DNA of 64,000 bases. Origin: Carboxylicivirga linearis. GTDB lineage: Bacteria; Bacteroidota; Bacteroidia; Bacteroidales; Marinilabiliaceae. Where the stretch lies: assembly GCF_018271995.1 (NCBI RefSeq), contig NZ_JAGUCO010000002.1, positions 310,001 to 374,000 on the forward strand, given 5' to 3'. The position numbers were made by a program, and so were the translations under genes. The notes below the pieces were generated by a model. It worked only from the letters and a program-made list of their open reading frames with translations. It ran no database searches and was not told the DNA's origin. Below are positions 19,072-27,517 of this stretch, one piece after another (the stretch's first letter is position 1; each line of letters opens with the position of its first letter).

Positions 19072-20448
19072 ATGATGAAAGGAATAACCAAAACTCAAAA
19101 ATCGGTATTGCTGGTAGTTACTTTAACCTCTTTTATGGGTCCTTTTTTAATTTCTTCAGTAAATGTGGCCTTGCCTGCTATTGAAAAGGAACTTCAATTA
19201 AATGCCATAAGCCTTAGTTGGATAATGACATCTTTTCTTCTTTCTTCCGGCATATTTCTTTTATTAGCCGGACGATGGGCTGATTTTTTAGGTCATAAAA
19301 AGATGTTTAAAGCAGGAACTGTTATTTTTCTTCTTTTCACGTTCCTGTGTAGTTTCTCTAAAAGTGGCACCCTACTAATTACCTTGAGATTTCTGCAAGG
19401 TACAGGGGCTGCTATGTTAATGGCAACGGGACCAGCTATTTTAGTTCGTGAATTTCCCAAGGAAAGAAGAGGAGCTGTATTAGGCTTTACCGTATCTGCT
19501 GTTTATATCGGACTGGCTGTAGGACCTACTGCGGGTGGTTTCATAACTTTTTACTTGGGATGGCAAGCTATTTTTTTCATTTCTTCTCTATTAGGGTTAT
19601 TAGTGATGGTTGTAGCTATCATTTACCTAGGTACCGACAAAATTAAATCAGATACTTCTTTATTGGATTACAAAGGTGCATTAATATATGCCCTTGCTTT
19701 GGCTTCAATGGTTTACGGTTCTTCTGTAGTAAAAACATTATTAGGTCAAATAATTCTAACAGGCGGAGTTTTATTACTAATTTTATTTATTTGGCAACAA
19801 GGAAAATCAACAGTCGCCTTTTTTCCTGTTAAGGAGTTTAAGGTAAATCGTTTATTTGCCTTTTCTAATTTTGCAGCATTAATCAATTATAGCGCTACAT
19901 TTGCAATAGTCTTTTTAATCAGTCTATACCTCCAAAAAGTATTGGATTTTTCACCACGAACTGCTGGAAGTATTCTCATAGCACAACCAATGGTAATGGC
20001 TTTTTTATCACCAATTGCCGGCAAGTTGTCTGATAAATATGAACCCAGACTCTTGGCTTCAACCGGAATGCTGATATGTAGCATTGGTCTAGGTTTATTT
20101 ATACTTTTAAACGCTCAAAGTTCTGTATTCTTTATTATAGGCAATCTGGCATTTATTGGTTTTGGCTTCGCACTTTTTTCATCTCCCAATATGAATACCA
20201 TTATGAGTTCTGTTGAGCAAAGCAAAGCTGGATTGGCTAGTGGGATTTCAGCAACCATGCGAGTTTTGGGACAGATATTAAGTATGACCATTGCAACTGC
20301 TATATTTGCTTTATTTTTCAATAAGCAATCTATTACAAATATTGATATCGATGTTTTTTTAAAAGGGACAAAGGTTGCCTTTGTAATTTTTTCGATACTT
20401 AGTTTCACAGGTGTGTACTTTTCGTATAACAGAGGTAAATTGCATTAA
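19072..20448 (+). CDS. MFS multidrug exporter, DHA2/EmrB-like
   Basis: 458 residues of membrane protein with about 13-14 predicted helices. Motif A is seen as GRWADFLGHKKMF after helix 2, and helix 5 carries the antiporter motif region VSAVYIGLAVGPTAGGFI, placing it among drug:H+ antiporters of the 14-helix type. The substrate cannot be read. It is preceded by TATCTTTG at 19049-19056 (-7 element; no good -33), which would give a short leader; ATG codons lie at 19072 and 19075 and either may be used. It stands alone, converging on the DUF481 gene with only 2 bp between the stops. Confidence 0.88.
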   Translation: MMKGITKTQKSVLLVVTLTSFMGPFLISSVNVALPAIEKELQLNAISLSWIMTSFLLSSGIFLLLAGRWADFLGHKKMFKAGTVIFLLFTFLCSFSKSGTLLITLRFLQGTGAAMLMATGPAILVREFPKERRGAVLGFTVSAVYIGLAVGPTAGGFITFYLGWQAIFFISSLLGLLVMVVAIIYLGTDKIKSDTSLLDYKGALIYALALASMVYGSSVVKTLLGQIILTGGVLLLILFIWQQGKSTVAFFPVKEFKVNRLFAFSNFAALINYSATFAIVFLISLYLQKVLDFSPRTAGSILIAQPMVMAFLSPIAGKLSDKYEPRLLASTGMLICSIGLGLFILLNAQSSVFFIIGNLAFIGFGFALFSSPNMNTIMSSVEQSKAGLASGISATMRVLGQILSMTIATAIFALFFNKQSITNIDIDVFLKGTKVAFVIFSILSFTGVYFSYNRGKLH

Positions 20449-20450
20449 TT

Positions 20451-21461
20451 CTACCACTCCCAACCAAAACCTGTCTGTATGATATAATCAGTAGTTGAAA
20501 CCCCCTCAATCGGATGATTATCATAATTTAAAGTAGCCCCGAATTTGATATAGAAATCCAATGGAAGATCATATTTAATATCGAGCTTGGTATCAGAACG
20601 CCAACGTCCTTGTTCTGTAATACCTCCATATATAGACGAACTAAATAAAAGCGTAAAATCCTCTACATCATATAAATTGAGTTCCATTGTAAAATATCCC
20701 TCCCACGTTTGTCTGTCAGAAGAAGAATCGTAATATTTCTCAACGTTTCGGTTAGCTCCTAATACAATCCCCCAATATGTTTTGTTCGTTCGGTGCAGAT
20801 AACGCGCCATACCTAATTGTGTATTAAAACGAAGATTCAACTGTTGTTCACTGTTGGACAGAGTGCTAAATGTTACAATAGAGTACCAGTTCTTCATCAC
20901 ATATCTGGTATTTAGTTCACTTTCTGTACGACGTATATTTTCAGCATCATCCTGACTTGTCATCAGAGAACTAATTGTAAAGTTTGAATTCCATTTTTCT
21001 GCCTGATACCCCAATCCACTTCTAGTTGTAAAACGCTTTAAATTTTTTGCTTTTGTCATTTCATATGACAGATCTATAAAGGCACTGAAGCGATCTTTGA
21101 ATTTATCATCATACGGTTTTAAATAAACAATATCTGAAGGCTCCATCAATTCAACAAGTCCCATTGGTGTTGTAACTTTACAAATTGAATCGTTAATGGA
21201 ATAAATATTACTAAAATACTCCTCTCCTCCTTCCAAATCAACCATAAAATTAGATTGCGTCCTTATCCAGATTACCTTTTTCCATTCTGCTTCAAAATCA
21301 CTATCGCTATAATCCGTTTCTATAACTAATACACCTTTCTCCATTGATTTAATTTCTCCAACCAAGAGCTGACCATTTGTAAAGCGAACGGAGTCAATTT
21401 GTGCAGATGATAATTGTAAAATAAATAATAAAGAGAGGGTAAGTAAGGTTATTATTTTCAT
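20451..21461 (-). CDS. DUF481-type outer-membrane beta-barrel protein
   Basis: 336 residues with a signal peptide ending LSSAQ. Residues about 20-115 form a small beta domain (SVRFTNGQLLVGEIKSM, EWKKVIWIRTQ), and about 125-336 are alternating amphipathic strands ending in W (GFGWEW), as expected of an outer-membrane barrel of the DUF481/YdiY-like family. Function unknown; related proteins are sometimes salt- or stress-induced. It stands alone on the minus strand, downstream of hrpB with an 83 bp gap. Confidence 0.75.
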   Translation of the reverse strand: MKIITLLTLSLLFILQLSSAQIDSVRFTNGQLLVGEIKSMEKGVLVIETDYSDSDFEAEWKKVIWIRTQSNFMVDLEGGEEYFSNIYSINDSICKVTTPMGLVELMEPSDIVYLKPYDDKFKDRFSAFIDLSYEMTKAKNLKRFTTRSGLGYQAEKWNSNFTISSLMTSQDDAENIRRTESELNTRYVMKNWYSIVTFSTLSNSEQQLNLRFNTQLGMARYLHRTNKTYWGIVLGANRNVEKYYDSSSDRQTWEGYFTMELNLYDVEDFTLLFSSSIYGGITEQGRWRSDTKLDIKYDLPLDFYIKFGATLNYDNHPIEGVSTTDYIIQTGFGWEW

Positions 21462-21544
21462 GTGGGTTGATTTTTTTGATTCACACCCAATTTACAAAAA
21501 TCAAGAAATAGATAAAAGAGCCTGTGTAAGATTTAATATAAATT

Positions 21545-24028
21545 TTAATTGCGTCGTTTAACTCCTCTAATTGCTGCAGTTTCTAATGGATTTTCCGGCC
21601 ATTCGTGTTTGGGATATCGGGCTCTGAGCTCTTTTCTCACCTCAAAATAGGCATCATTCCAAAAGCTTTCTAAATCACCGGTTATCTGCACCGGTTTAAA
21701 TCCTGGTGACAATAAATGCATTAACAAACTTACTTTTCCAGTGTTAACCCTAGGGGTTGTTATCAAACCAAATACTTCCTGAAGACGAACAGCTAACACC
21801 GGTTTATCGCCATTATCTGAATATTGTATCTTAATTTTTGATCCACTGGGAACTTCTATACGCTCGGGTGCCAACTTATCTAATTGTTGTTGCAGGTCAT
21901 ATGTCAAATGGTGTTGAAGAACTTCTTTTAAATTGATTTTCTTCAAATCTTCAGGTCGTTTAACATTACTAAGATATGGAGCCAACCACTCATCACACGT
22001 TGCTATTAATTCTTCATTTGATACATCCGGCCAACTTTGTTCTTTATTCCATGCACGAAGGCTTAACACCCTGTTTTGCCATTGAACCACTTCTTTATTA
22101 AAGTTGAGCAAACTGATACCTTCCTTTTTAATAGCATCGCAAATAGCATCTGTTTTAGCGCTTTCATCATAATCTGGCAAAGGTCTGCTTTGCAATACAA
22201 TGCTACCAATTCTTAATTCGCTAACAGCCTTAAAACCGCCATCTTTGGTATTCCAACTAACCCTATCAACATTTTTAACCATTGAGACCAAATCGCGGGG
22301 ATTTAAAGGAGAGGCTAAAAAGATTCGCCCCACACCATCGGTAGCATTCAAATTAGCAATAGCCAGCCATTCTTCATGCGCCAAATCATCCTGATGCCCT
22401 GCTGCTGCAATTCTTCCATTGGCTAATTTAAATTGAGCATTGTTTCCTGGTTTACAATGAGCAATACGCTCTGGATAAGTAAAAGCCAACAGTAATCCTG
22501 TTTCATATGGATCAAAATCACTGTTATCAACTTCACAATTCAACATTTTTCTGTACTGAAGAGAAACCCTTTCTATACGTTTTAATTTGTTGTTTTTCAA
22601 ATTACCACTTCGATACCTGCGCAATGCCTCAATTCGTAAATTAATATCAATTCCAGCATCTTTGCCCAATGGATCACGTTCCTCCAAAACGGCAGCAACA
22701 TCTACCGCCAACGAACTCAAGCCCTCCTCTTCAGCTTTTAATAACATATGTGCTATTCGCGGATGACAAGGTATCTTATTTAGTTGCTTACCATGTTCAG
22801 TTATATTTCCGTTTACTAATGCTTCTATCTGATGAAGTACATTTTTTGCCTGACGTACATGACCTTTAGGCGGCAGTGTTAGCCAATGTAATGTTTCGAT
22901 ATCCTTTACACCCCAATTAGTAATATCAAGCATTAAAGAGGCTAAATCAGCATCTTCAATCTCTGGTGTTTGATGTTCTGTTTTTTGATGATGACCTGCA
23001 TTGGTCCACATTCGATAGCATACACCGGGGCCTAAACGTCCAGCACGACCTGCCCGTTGATCTGCTGAGTCCTTTGTAATTTCGATGGTTTCCAACCTCG
23101 ACAAGCCTGATCTACTATCAAAGCGCATAGTACGTCCAAAACCTGAATCCACAACTACCTTCACACCTTCTATGGTTAAACTGGTTTCAGCAATGGATGT
23201 AGCTAATACAATTTTTCTTCTTCCTTGTTTATCGGGCATGATGGCTGCATATTGCTTTGATGAATTCAATTGTCCATACAAAGGATGAATTTGCGTATTT
23301 CCAACCTTTCCTTTCAGGATTGCTTCACATTTTCTGATTTCTCCTTCCCCTGGCAGAAAAACCAAAATATCACCGTCCTCATCATTTAAGGCTTTCGATA
23401 CAATTCGTGCAGTCAGTTCAGGTATCATATACATGTCGGCATCGCCTGTATACTTAATTTCAACAGGGTATTGACGCCCTTCACTCTTGACAACCTTACT
23501 ATTTAATAATTGAGAAAGACTACTGACATCCAAAGTCGCCGACATCACAATTATTCGCAGATCATCACGAAGAACCAGCTGAGACTCCAATGAAAGTGCC
23601 AAGGCTAAATCACCAAATAAATTGCGTTCATGAAACTCATCAAAAATTACAGCCCCAACCTTTTCCAAAGCATTATCGCTTTGAAGCATTCGTGTAAGAA
23701 TACCTTCCGTAACAACTTCAATGCGAGTTCTGTCGCTGATAACATTATCAAAACGAATCCGATAACCAACTGTATCGCCTACCTTTTCGCCTAATAAATC
23801 AGCCATTCTAATTGCAATGCTTCTGGCAGCTAACCTACGAGGTTCTAAAACAATAATCTTTTTTTCAGCCAGCCAGGGCTCATCCAATAGAGCCAGCGGA
23901 ATAATGGTACTTTTTCCAGTTCCCGGTGGCGCGTGAATAATTAGACGGTTATTGGTAAACAGTTGTTCCTTTATCTCAGGAATAACCTCTACAATAGGCA
24001 AATCTATTTTGGATGAATCGAATTTCAA
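21545..24028 (-). CDS. hrpB: ATP-dependent helicase HrpB (DEAH box)
   Basis: 827 residues from the chosen TTG start. Motif I is APPGTGKSTIIPLALL, motif II DEFHERN, motif III SATLD, motif VI QRAGRAGRLGPGVCYR, followed by HA2-like and HrpB C-terminal domains. The role in bacteria is poorly defined RNA or nucleic-acid remodelling. The frame can start at TTG 24061, but a TATATTTG -7 promoter element covers 24066-24059, so transcription would begin below that codon. TTG at 24028 gives MKFDSSKIDLPIVEVI, which looks like the usual HrpB N-terminus. There is no ATG in this part of the frame. Confidence 0.9.
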   Translation of the reverse strand: MKFDSSKIDLPIVEVIPEIKEQLFTNNRLIIHAPPGTGKSTIIPLALLDEPWLAEKKIIVLEPRRLAARSIAIRMADLLGEKVGDTVGYRIRFDNVISDRTRIEVVTEGILTRMLQSDNALEKVGAVIFDEFHERNLFGDLALALSLESQLVLRDDLRIIVMSATLDVSSLSQLLNSKVVKSEGRQYPVEIKYTGDADMYMIPELTARIVSKALNDEDGDILVFLPGEGEIRKCEAILKGKVGNTQIHPLYGQLNSSKQYAAIMPDKQGRRKIVLATSIAETSLTIEGVKVVVDSGFGRTMRFDSRSGLSRLETIEITKDSADQRAGRAGRLGPGVCYRMWTNAGHHQKTEHQTPEIEDADLASLMLDITNWGVKDIETLHWLTLPPKGHVRQAKNVLHQIEALVNGNITEHGKQLNKIPCHPRIAHMLLKAEEEGLSSLAVDVAAVLEERDPLGKDAGIDINLRIEALRRYRSGNLKNNKLKRIERVSLQYRKMLNCEVDNSDFDPYETGLLLAFTYPERIAHCKPGNNAQFKLANGRIAAAGHQDDLAHEEWLAIANLNATDGVGRIFLASPLNPRDLVSMVKNVDRVSWNTKDGGFKAVSELRIGSIVLQSRPLPDYDESAKTDAICDAIKKEGISLLNFNKEVVQWQNRVLSLRAWNKEQSWPDVSNEELIATCDEWLAPYLSNVKRPEDLKKINLKEVLQHHLTYDLQQQLDKLAPERIEVPSGSKIKIQYSDNGDKPVLAVRLQEVFGLITTPRVNTGKVSLLMHLLSPGFKPVQITGDLESFWNDAYFEVRKELRARYPKHEWPENPLETAAIRGVKRRN

Positions 24029-24092
24029 ACTTATTATTTTTTGTTTACAGCAAGAGTGCAAATATACAGGAAACAGGGCATTTTAAGTGCAT

Positions 24093-24126
24093 AAAAAAGG
24101 CGTCTGAAAAAATCCAGACGCCTTTT
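24093..24126 (-). terminator. Terminator of the TPR gene
   Basis: AAAAGGCGTCTG (24095-24106) and CAGACGCCTTTT (24115-24126) form a 12 bp stem with an 8 nt loop. On the minus strand the stem ends in a U-run (complement of 24098-24093). It lies 20 nt after the TPR gene stop and just before hrpB's promoter. Confidence 0.85.
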
Positions 24127-24145
24127 AATATTTTAAAAACTAATC

Positions 24146-24784
24146 TTAGCTAGCCAACATAGTTTCAATACCTGCTAGAATTGTTTTTGCATTCGCATTG
24201 GTCGGTTGTACTTCCAACGCTTTGTTTGCAAAATCAGCTGCTTTATCAAACACTACTTTTGCTTTTTCTTTAATAGAATCCCACTGATCGTTGTTATCAG
24301 CAGTGCGGGTATTCAAAATAGTTTGACCTTCGGTATACAAAGCATTACTTTGTTTAACATAGTAAGTAGCTAACATTTTTTTCATATGTCCTACATACTT
24401 ACTGGTACTGTATTTTTCAATACCATCAACAAGCACTTCAACCATTTCATCTTCTTTATCTTGCTTATCTAAAGAAGAGGCTATGTAATACGTTGATATA
24501 TCAGCTTTGTAATCCAACTCAACTGATTGAGTAAAATACTTTACTGCCTTATCGTAATCTTTAATTTTACGTGCACATGTAGCTGTATTGTACACCATGG
24601 CAGCGTCCATTTCTTCTTCTTCCCATGATGCGATAGCTTGTTCGTACAAGCTTAATGCTGTTTTATAATCTTTTGCTTTAAGAGCATCATTTCCTTCATT
24701 TTTCAGCTCAGCAGCACTTTTGTCCTGAGCAATCGCTCCAACAAACATCAACATCAAAAAGGATAAAGTTGCTAAATACCTCAT
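24146..24784 (-). CDS. Exported TPR-repeat protein
   Basis: 212 residues with a signal peptide (LMFVGAIAQ) and about three tetratricopeptide repeats: AAELKNEGNDALKAKDYKTA, the stretch around MVYNTATCARKIKDYDKA, and a C-terminal AADFANKALEVQPTNANAKT. A periplasmic protein-protein interaction role is likely; nothing more specific can be said. It has its own terminator and is not obviously co-transcribed with thrC upstream (111 bp gap). Confidence 0.75.
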   Translation of the reverse strand: MRYLATLSFLMLMFVGAIAQDKSAAELKNEGNDALKAKDYKTALSLYEQAIASWEEEEMDAAMVYNTATCARKIKDYDKAVKYFTQSVELDYKADISTYYIASSLDKQDKEDEMVEVLVDGIEKYSTSKYVGHMKKMLATYYVKQSNALYTEGQTILNTRTADNNDQWDSIKEKAKVVFDKAADFANKALEVQPTNANAKTILAGIETMLAS

Positions 24785-24895
24785 AATAATAAACTTTTAA
24801 TCTTTATTTAATAGATTTGATTCATTTCAACGGTCGTAAAAATAGTTTTTTTTTGAAAAACCCTATTATTTATGACACATTTTCTTTTAAGTTGA

Positions 24896-26197
24896 TTATT
24901 TACATGTCTTCAGCAGGTACTTTTTAAACGCCTCAAACTCTTCTGATAATTCTTCAACATTCTTCGTTCCTGCTAAAAAAGCTTTTAACCGATCGGGTTG
25001 TTCAACTTTTTGCTTTATTATTTCCTCTACCGTTTCGGGAAACTTAGCTGGATGAGCTGTCGCAAGAAATATACCAAACTCATCATCTTTTAATAATTCA
25101 TTTAATGATTTATATCCAATAGCCCCGTGTGGATCGAGTATGTAACCCTCTTCTTTGAAGACCTTGTCTATCATTTCAAAGATCTCTTCATTCTTGCAGA
25201 CAAAGCCAGTAATAGTCTTTTTAATACCATCCCAACTCTTGTTAAATAATTCCTGCACCCTCACAAAATTACTCGGGTCTCCTACATCCATGGCATTAGC
25301 AGGTGTAGATATACTTTTTGCCGGTGAATAAATACCTGAATCAAGATATTTAGGAACAATGTCATTAATATTAGTAGCGGCAATAAAATGCTTCACAGGT
25401 AAGCCCATTCTATAGGCTATTAATCCGGCAGTTAGGTTACCAAAGTTACCACTTGGTACAGAGACAACAATATCTGTTTTACCTTGCTTGATAGCTTGAG
25501 CATAAGCATAAAAATAATACACCATCTGAGGTAAAAAACGCGCCAGATTAATGGAGTTAGCCGAAGTAAGTACCAATTTCTTTTGCAACTCATCATCCAT
25601 AAAAGCACTCTTTACCAAGCGCTGACAATCGTCAAAGGTACCATCAATTTCAATGGCTGTAACATTTTGTCCTAAGGTGGTAAATTGCTTTTCCTGAACA
25701 TCAGAAACCAATCCTTTCGGATATAAAACATAAACATCAACCCCTTCAACTCCTAAAAAGCCATTGGCAACAGCACTACCTGTATCTCCAGATGTTGCTA
25801 CAAGCACATTAATATTCTGATCCAGATCATGGGTAAATTGTGCCATTACCCGGGCTAAAAAACGAGCACCAATATCTTTAAACGCTAAAGTAGGACCATG
25901 AAAAAGCTCCAGAGTTGATATATTTTCACTCACCTTCTCCAATGGAATAGGAAAATTGAATGCATCCTTGGTTAATTTCTTGAATTCTTCTTCAGGTATA
26001 GTCGGACAGAAATAAGGTTTAAGAACATGATAACCTATTTCACCCAAATCCATATCTGGTAACTCCTGCCAGAAACTTTCAGGTAAAACCGAAATTTCTT
26101 CAGGCATATACAATCCCTTATCAGGTGCCATTCCATTTATAACAGCACTTTTTAAATCACTTTTATGCGATGCGTTATTGGTACTATAAAATTGCAT
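24896..26197 (-). CDS. thrC: Threonine synthase
   Basis: 433 residues, PLP fold type II. The cofactor lysine is Lys107 in LAFKDIGAR and the glycine-rich phosphate loop is ATSGDTGSAV. It starts with MQFYSTNNASHKSDLKSAV, the N-terminal signature of the threonine synthase family. It converts O-phosphohomoserine to threonine. It is the last gene of thrA - homoserine kinase candidate - thrC, 24 bp after its neighbour, and should be controlled by the threonine leader upstream of thrA. Confidence 0.96.
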   Translation of the reverse strand: MQFYSTNNASHKSDLKSAVINGMAPDKGLYMPEEISVLPESFWQELPDMDLGEIGYHVLKPYFCPTIPEEEFKKLTKDAFNFPIPLEKVSENISTLELFHGPTLAFKDIGARFLARVMAQFTHDLDQNINVLVATSGDTGSAVANGFLGVEGVDVYVLYPKGLVSDVQEKQFTTLGQNVTAIEIDGTFDDCQRLVKSAFMDDELQKKLVLTSANSINLARFLPQMVYYFYAYAQAIKQGKTDIVVSVPSGNFGNLTAGLIAYRMGLPVKHFIAATNINDIVPKYLDSGIYSPAKSISTPANAMDVGDPSNFVRVQELFNKSWDGIKKTITGFVCKNEEIFEMIDKVFKEEGYILDPHGAIGYKSLNELLKDDEFGIFLATAHPAKFPETVEEIIKQKVEQPDRLKAFLAGTKNVEELSEEFEAFKKYLLKTCK

Positions 26198-26221
26198 GTT
26201 TGTTACTTTTCAGCGTTTATA

Positions 26222-27430
26222 CTATTTGCTACCCGACAAAAATACTTTCATGAATTCGGTTTGATCAAGCGACCTAAAGCCTCCTTTTTTAGCCGATTCT
26301 TCGTCATATTCCTGAACTAAATCAGGCTCTACTCCCGGACGATAAATCATAAAAGGCACAAAATCGCGGGTATGTGTTCTTATCTCACAAGGAGTTGGAT
26401 GATCGGGTAACATGGCAATGCTTAAATCATCTTTGTGCTTCGCTAAATATTCCAATACTGGTTTCACAACCAACTGATCAATATCTTCAAGCGTTTTTAT
26501 CTTCAAATCCACATCACCTTCATGACCAGCTTCATCCGGAGCCTCAATATGCAAATAAACATATTCGTTTTCTTCTAGAGCTTTAAGCGCAGCTTCTGCC
26601 TTTCCACTATAATTAGTATCAAACAAGCCTGTGGCTCCCTCAACAAATACCGATTGTAATCCACCTAATTTTCCTAAGCCGTGAATCAGATCAACGGCAG
26701 AGATTACAACTCCACTTTGCAGACCATACAATTCTTTTAATGTTGGCATGCTTGGCTTAAAACCAGCTGACCATGGCCAAATCATATTGGCTACGGCTTT
26801 CCCTTTTTCTTTTCTTTTGGTGTTAACAGGATGATTATCCAATACACTCTTAGACTTCATCATCAAATCGCGAAGTAATTCTGCTGTTTCGTGTCCGGAA
26901 GCCGGAGTAGGCAGGTAATCTTCCACTTTCTCACCGGGATGATCGTGAGGAGGAGTACACTGTATTCCATTTTGCCCTCCTTTTACTATCAGGACATGAC
27001 GATAACTTACACCAGAATAAAACTGAACTCTGTCATCACCCAACTTATCATTTAATTCATCAATCAATTCTTTAGCCTCCTCAGTTGAAATATGACCTGC
27101 CGAATGATTCAATAGAATTCCATCTTCCTCACTAACAAGGTTACAGCGAAATACCAAATCATCTTCGCTAAAGTCAATACCTAATGCTGCTGCTTCCAAA
27201 ACTCCTCTACCCTGATAGTAAGTTGCCGCATCGTATCCCATAATGGTCATATTGGCCACCTCCGATCCTGGATGAAGTGAGTCAGGCACTGTTTTAAGCA
27301 TTCCGGATTTTGAAATACAGCACAATTGATCGATATGTGGTGTTTTAGCTGCCATCATAGGAGTTTTACCTCCTAAACGCTCAATCGGATGATCTGCAAA
27401 TCCATCAGCTAATATTACTAGATATTTCAT
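26222..27430 (-). CDS. Cofactor-independent phosphoglycerate mutase-family protein, probable homoserine kinase
   Basis: 402 residues of the alkaline-phosphatase superfamily, archaeal-type phosphoglycerate mutase branch: MKYLVILADGFADHPIERLG (metal-binding Asp9), the GSEVANMTIMGYD serine loop, HIEAPDEAGHEGD and MLPDHPTP carry the remaining metal ligands. It lies between thrA and thrC, exactly where a homoserine kinase is needed, and no GHMK-type ThrB is in the window. Such proteins have been proposed to act as homoserine kinases in Bacteroidetes and other phyla; I infer that role from the operon. A glycolytic mutase role is the alternative. Confidence 0.82.
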   Translation of the reverse strand: MKYLVILADGFADHPIERLGGKTPMMAAKTPHIDQLCCISKSGMLKTVPDSLHPGSEVANMTIMGYDAATYYQGRGVLEAAALGIDFSEDDLVFRCNLVSEEDGILLNHSAGHISTEEAKELIDELNDKLGDDRVQFYSGVSYRHVLIVKGGQNGIQCTPPHDHPGEKVEDYLPTPASGHETAELLRDLMMKSKSVLDNHPVNTKRKEKGKAVANMIWPWSAGFKPSMPTLKELYGLQSGVVISAVDLIHGLGKLGGLQSVFVEGATGLFDTNYSGKAEAALKALEENEYVYLHIEAPDEAGHEGDVDLKIKTLEDIDQLVVKPVLEYLAKHKDDLSIAMLPDHPTPCEIRTHTRDFVPFMIYRPGVEPDLVQEYDEESAKKGGFRSLDQTEFMKVFLSGSK

Positions 27431-27517
27431 AGATTAATGTTTTTCTAATTTCAACAAATAATAGCATATGATTTTATCATCAAACTATTCTTTCCTTTAT
27501 AAAAACCTCAATTAATA

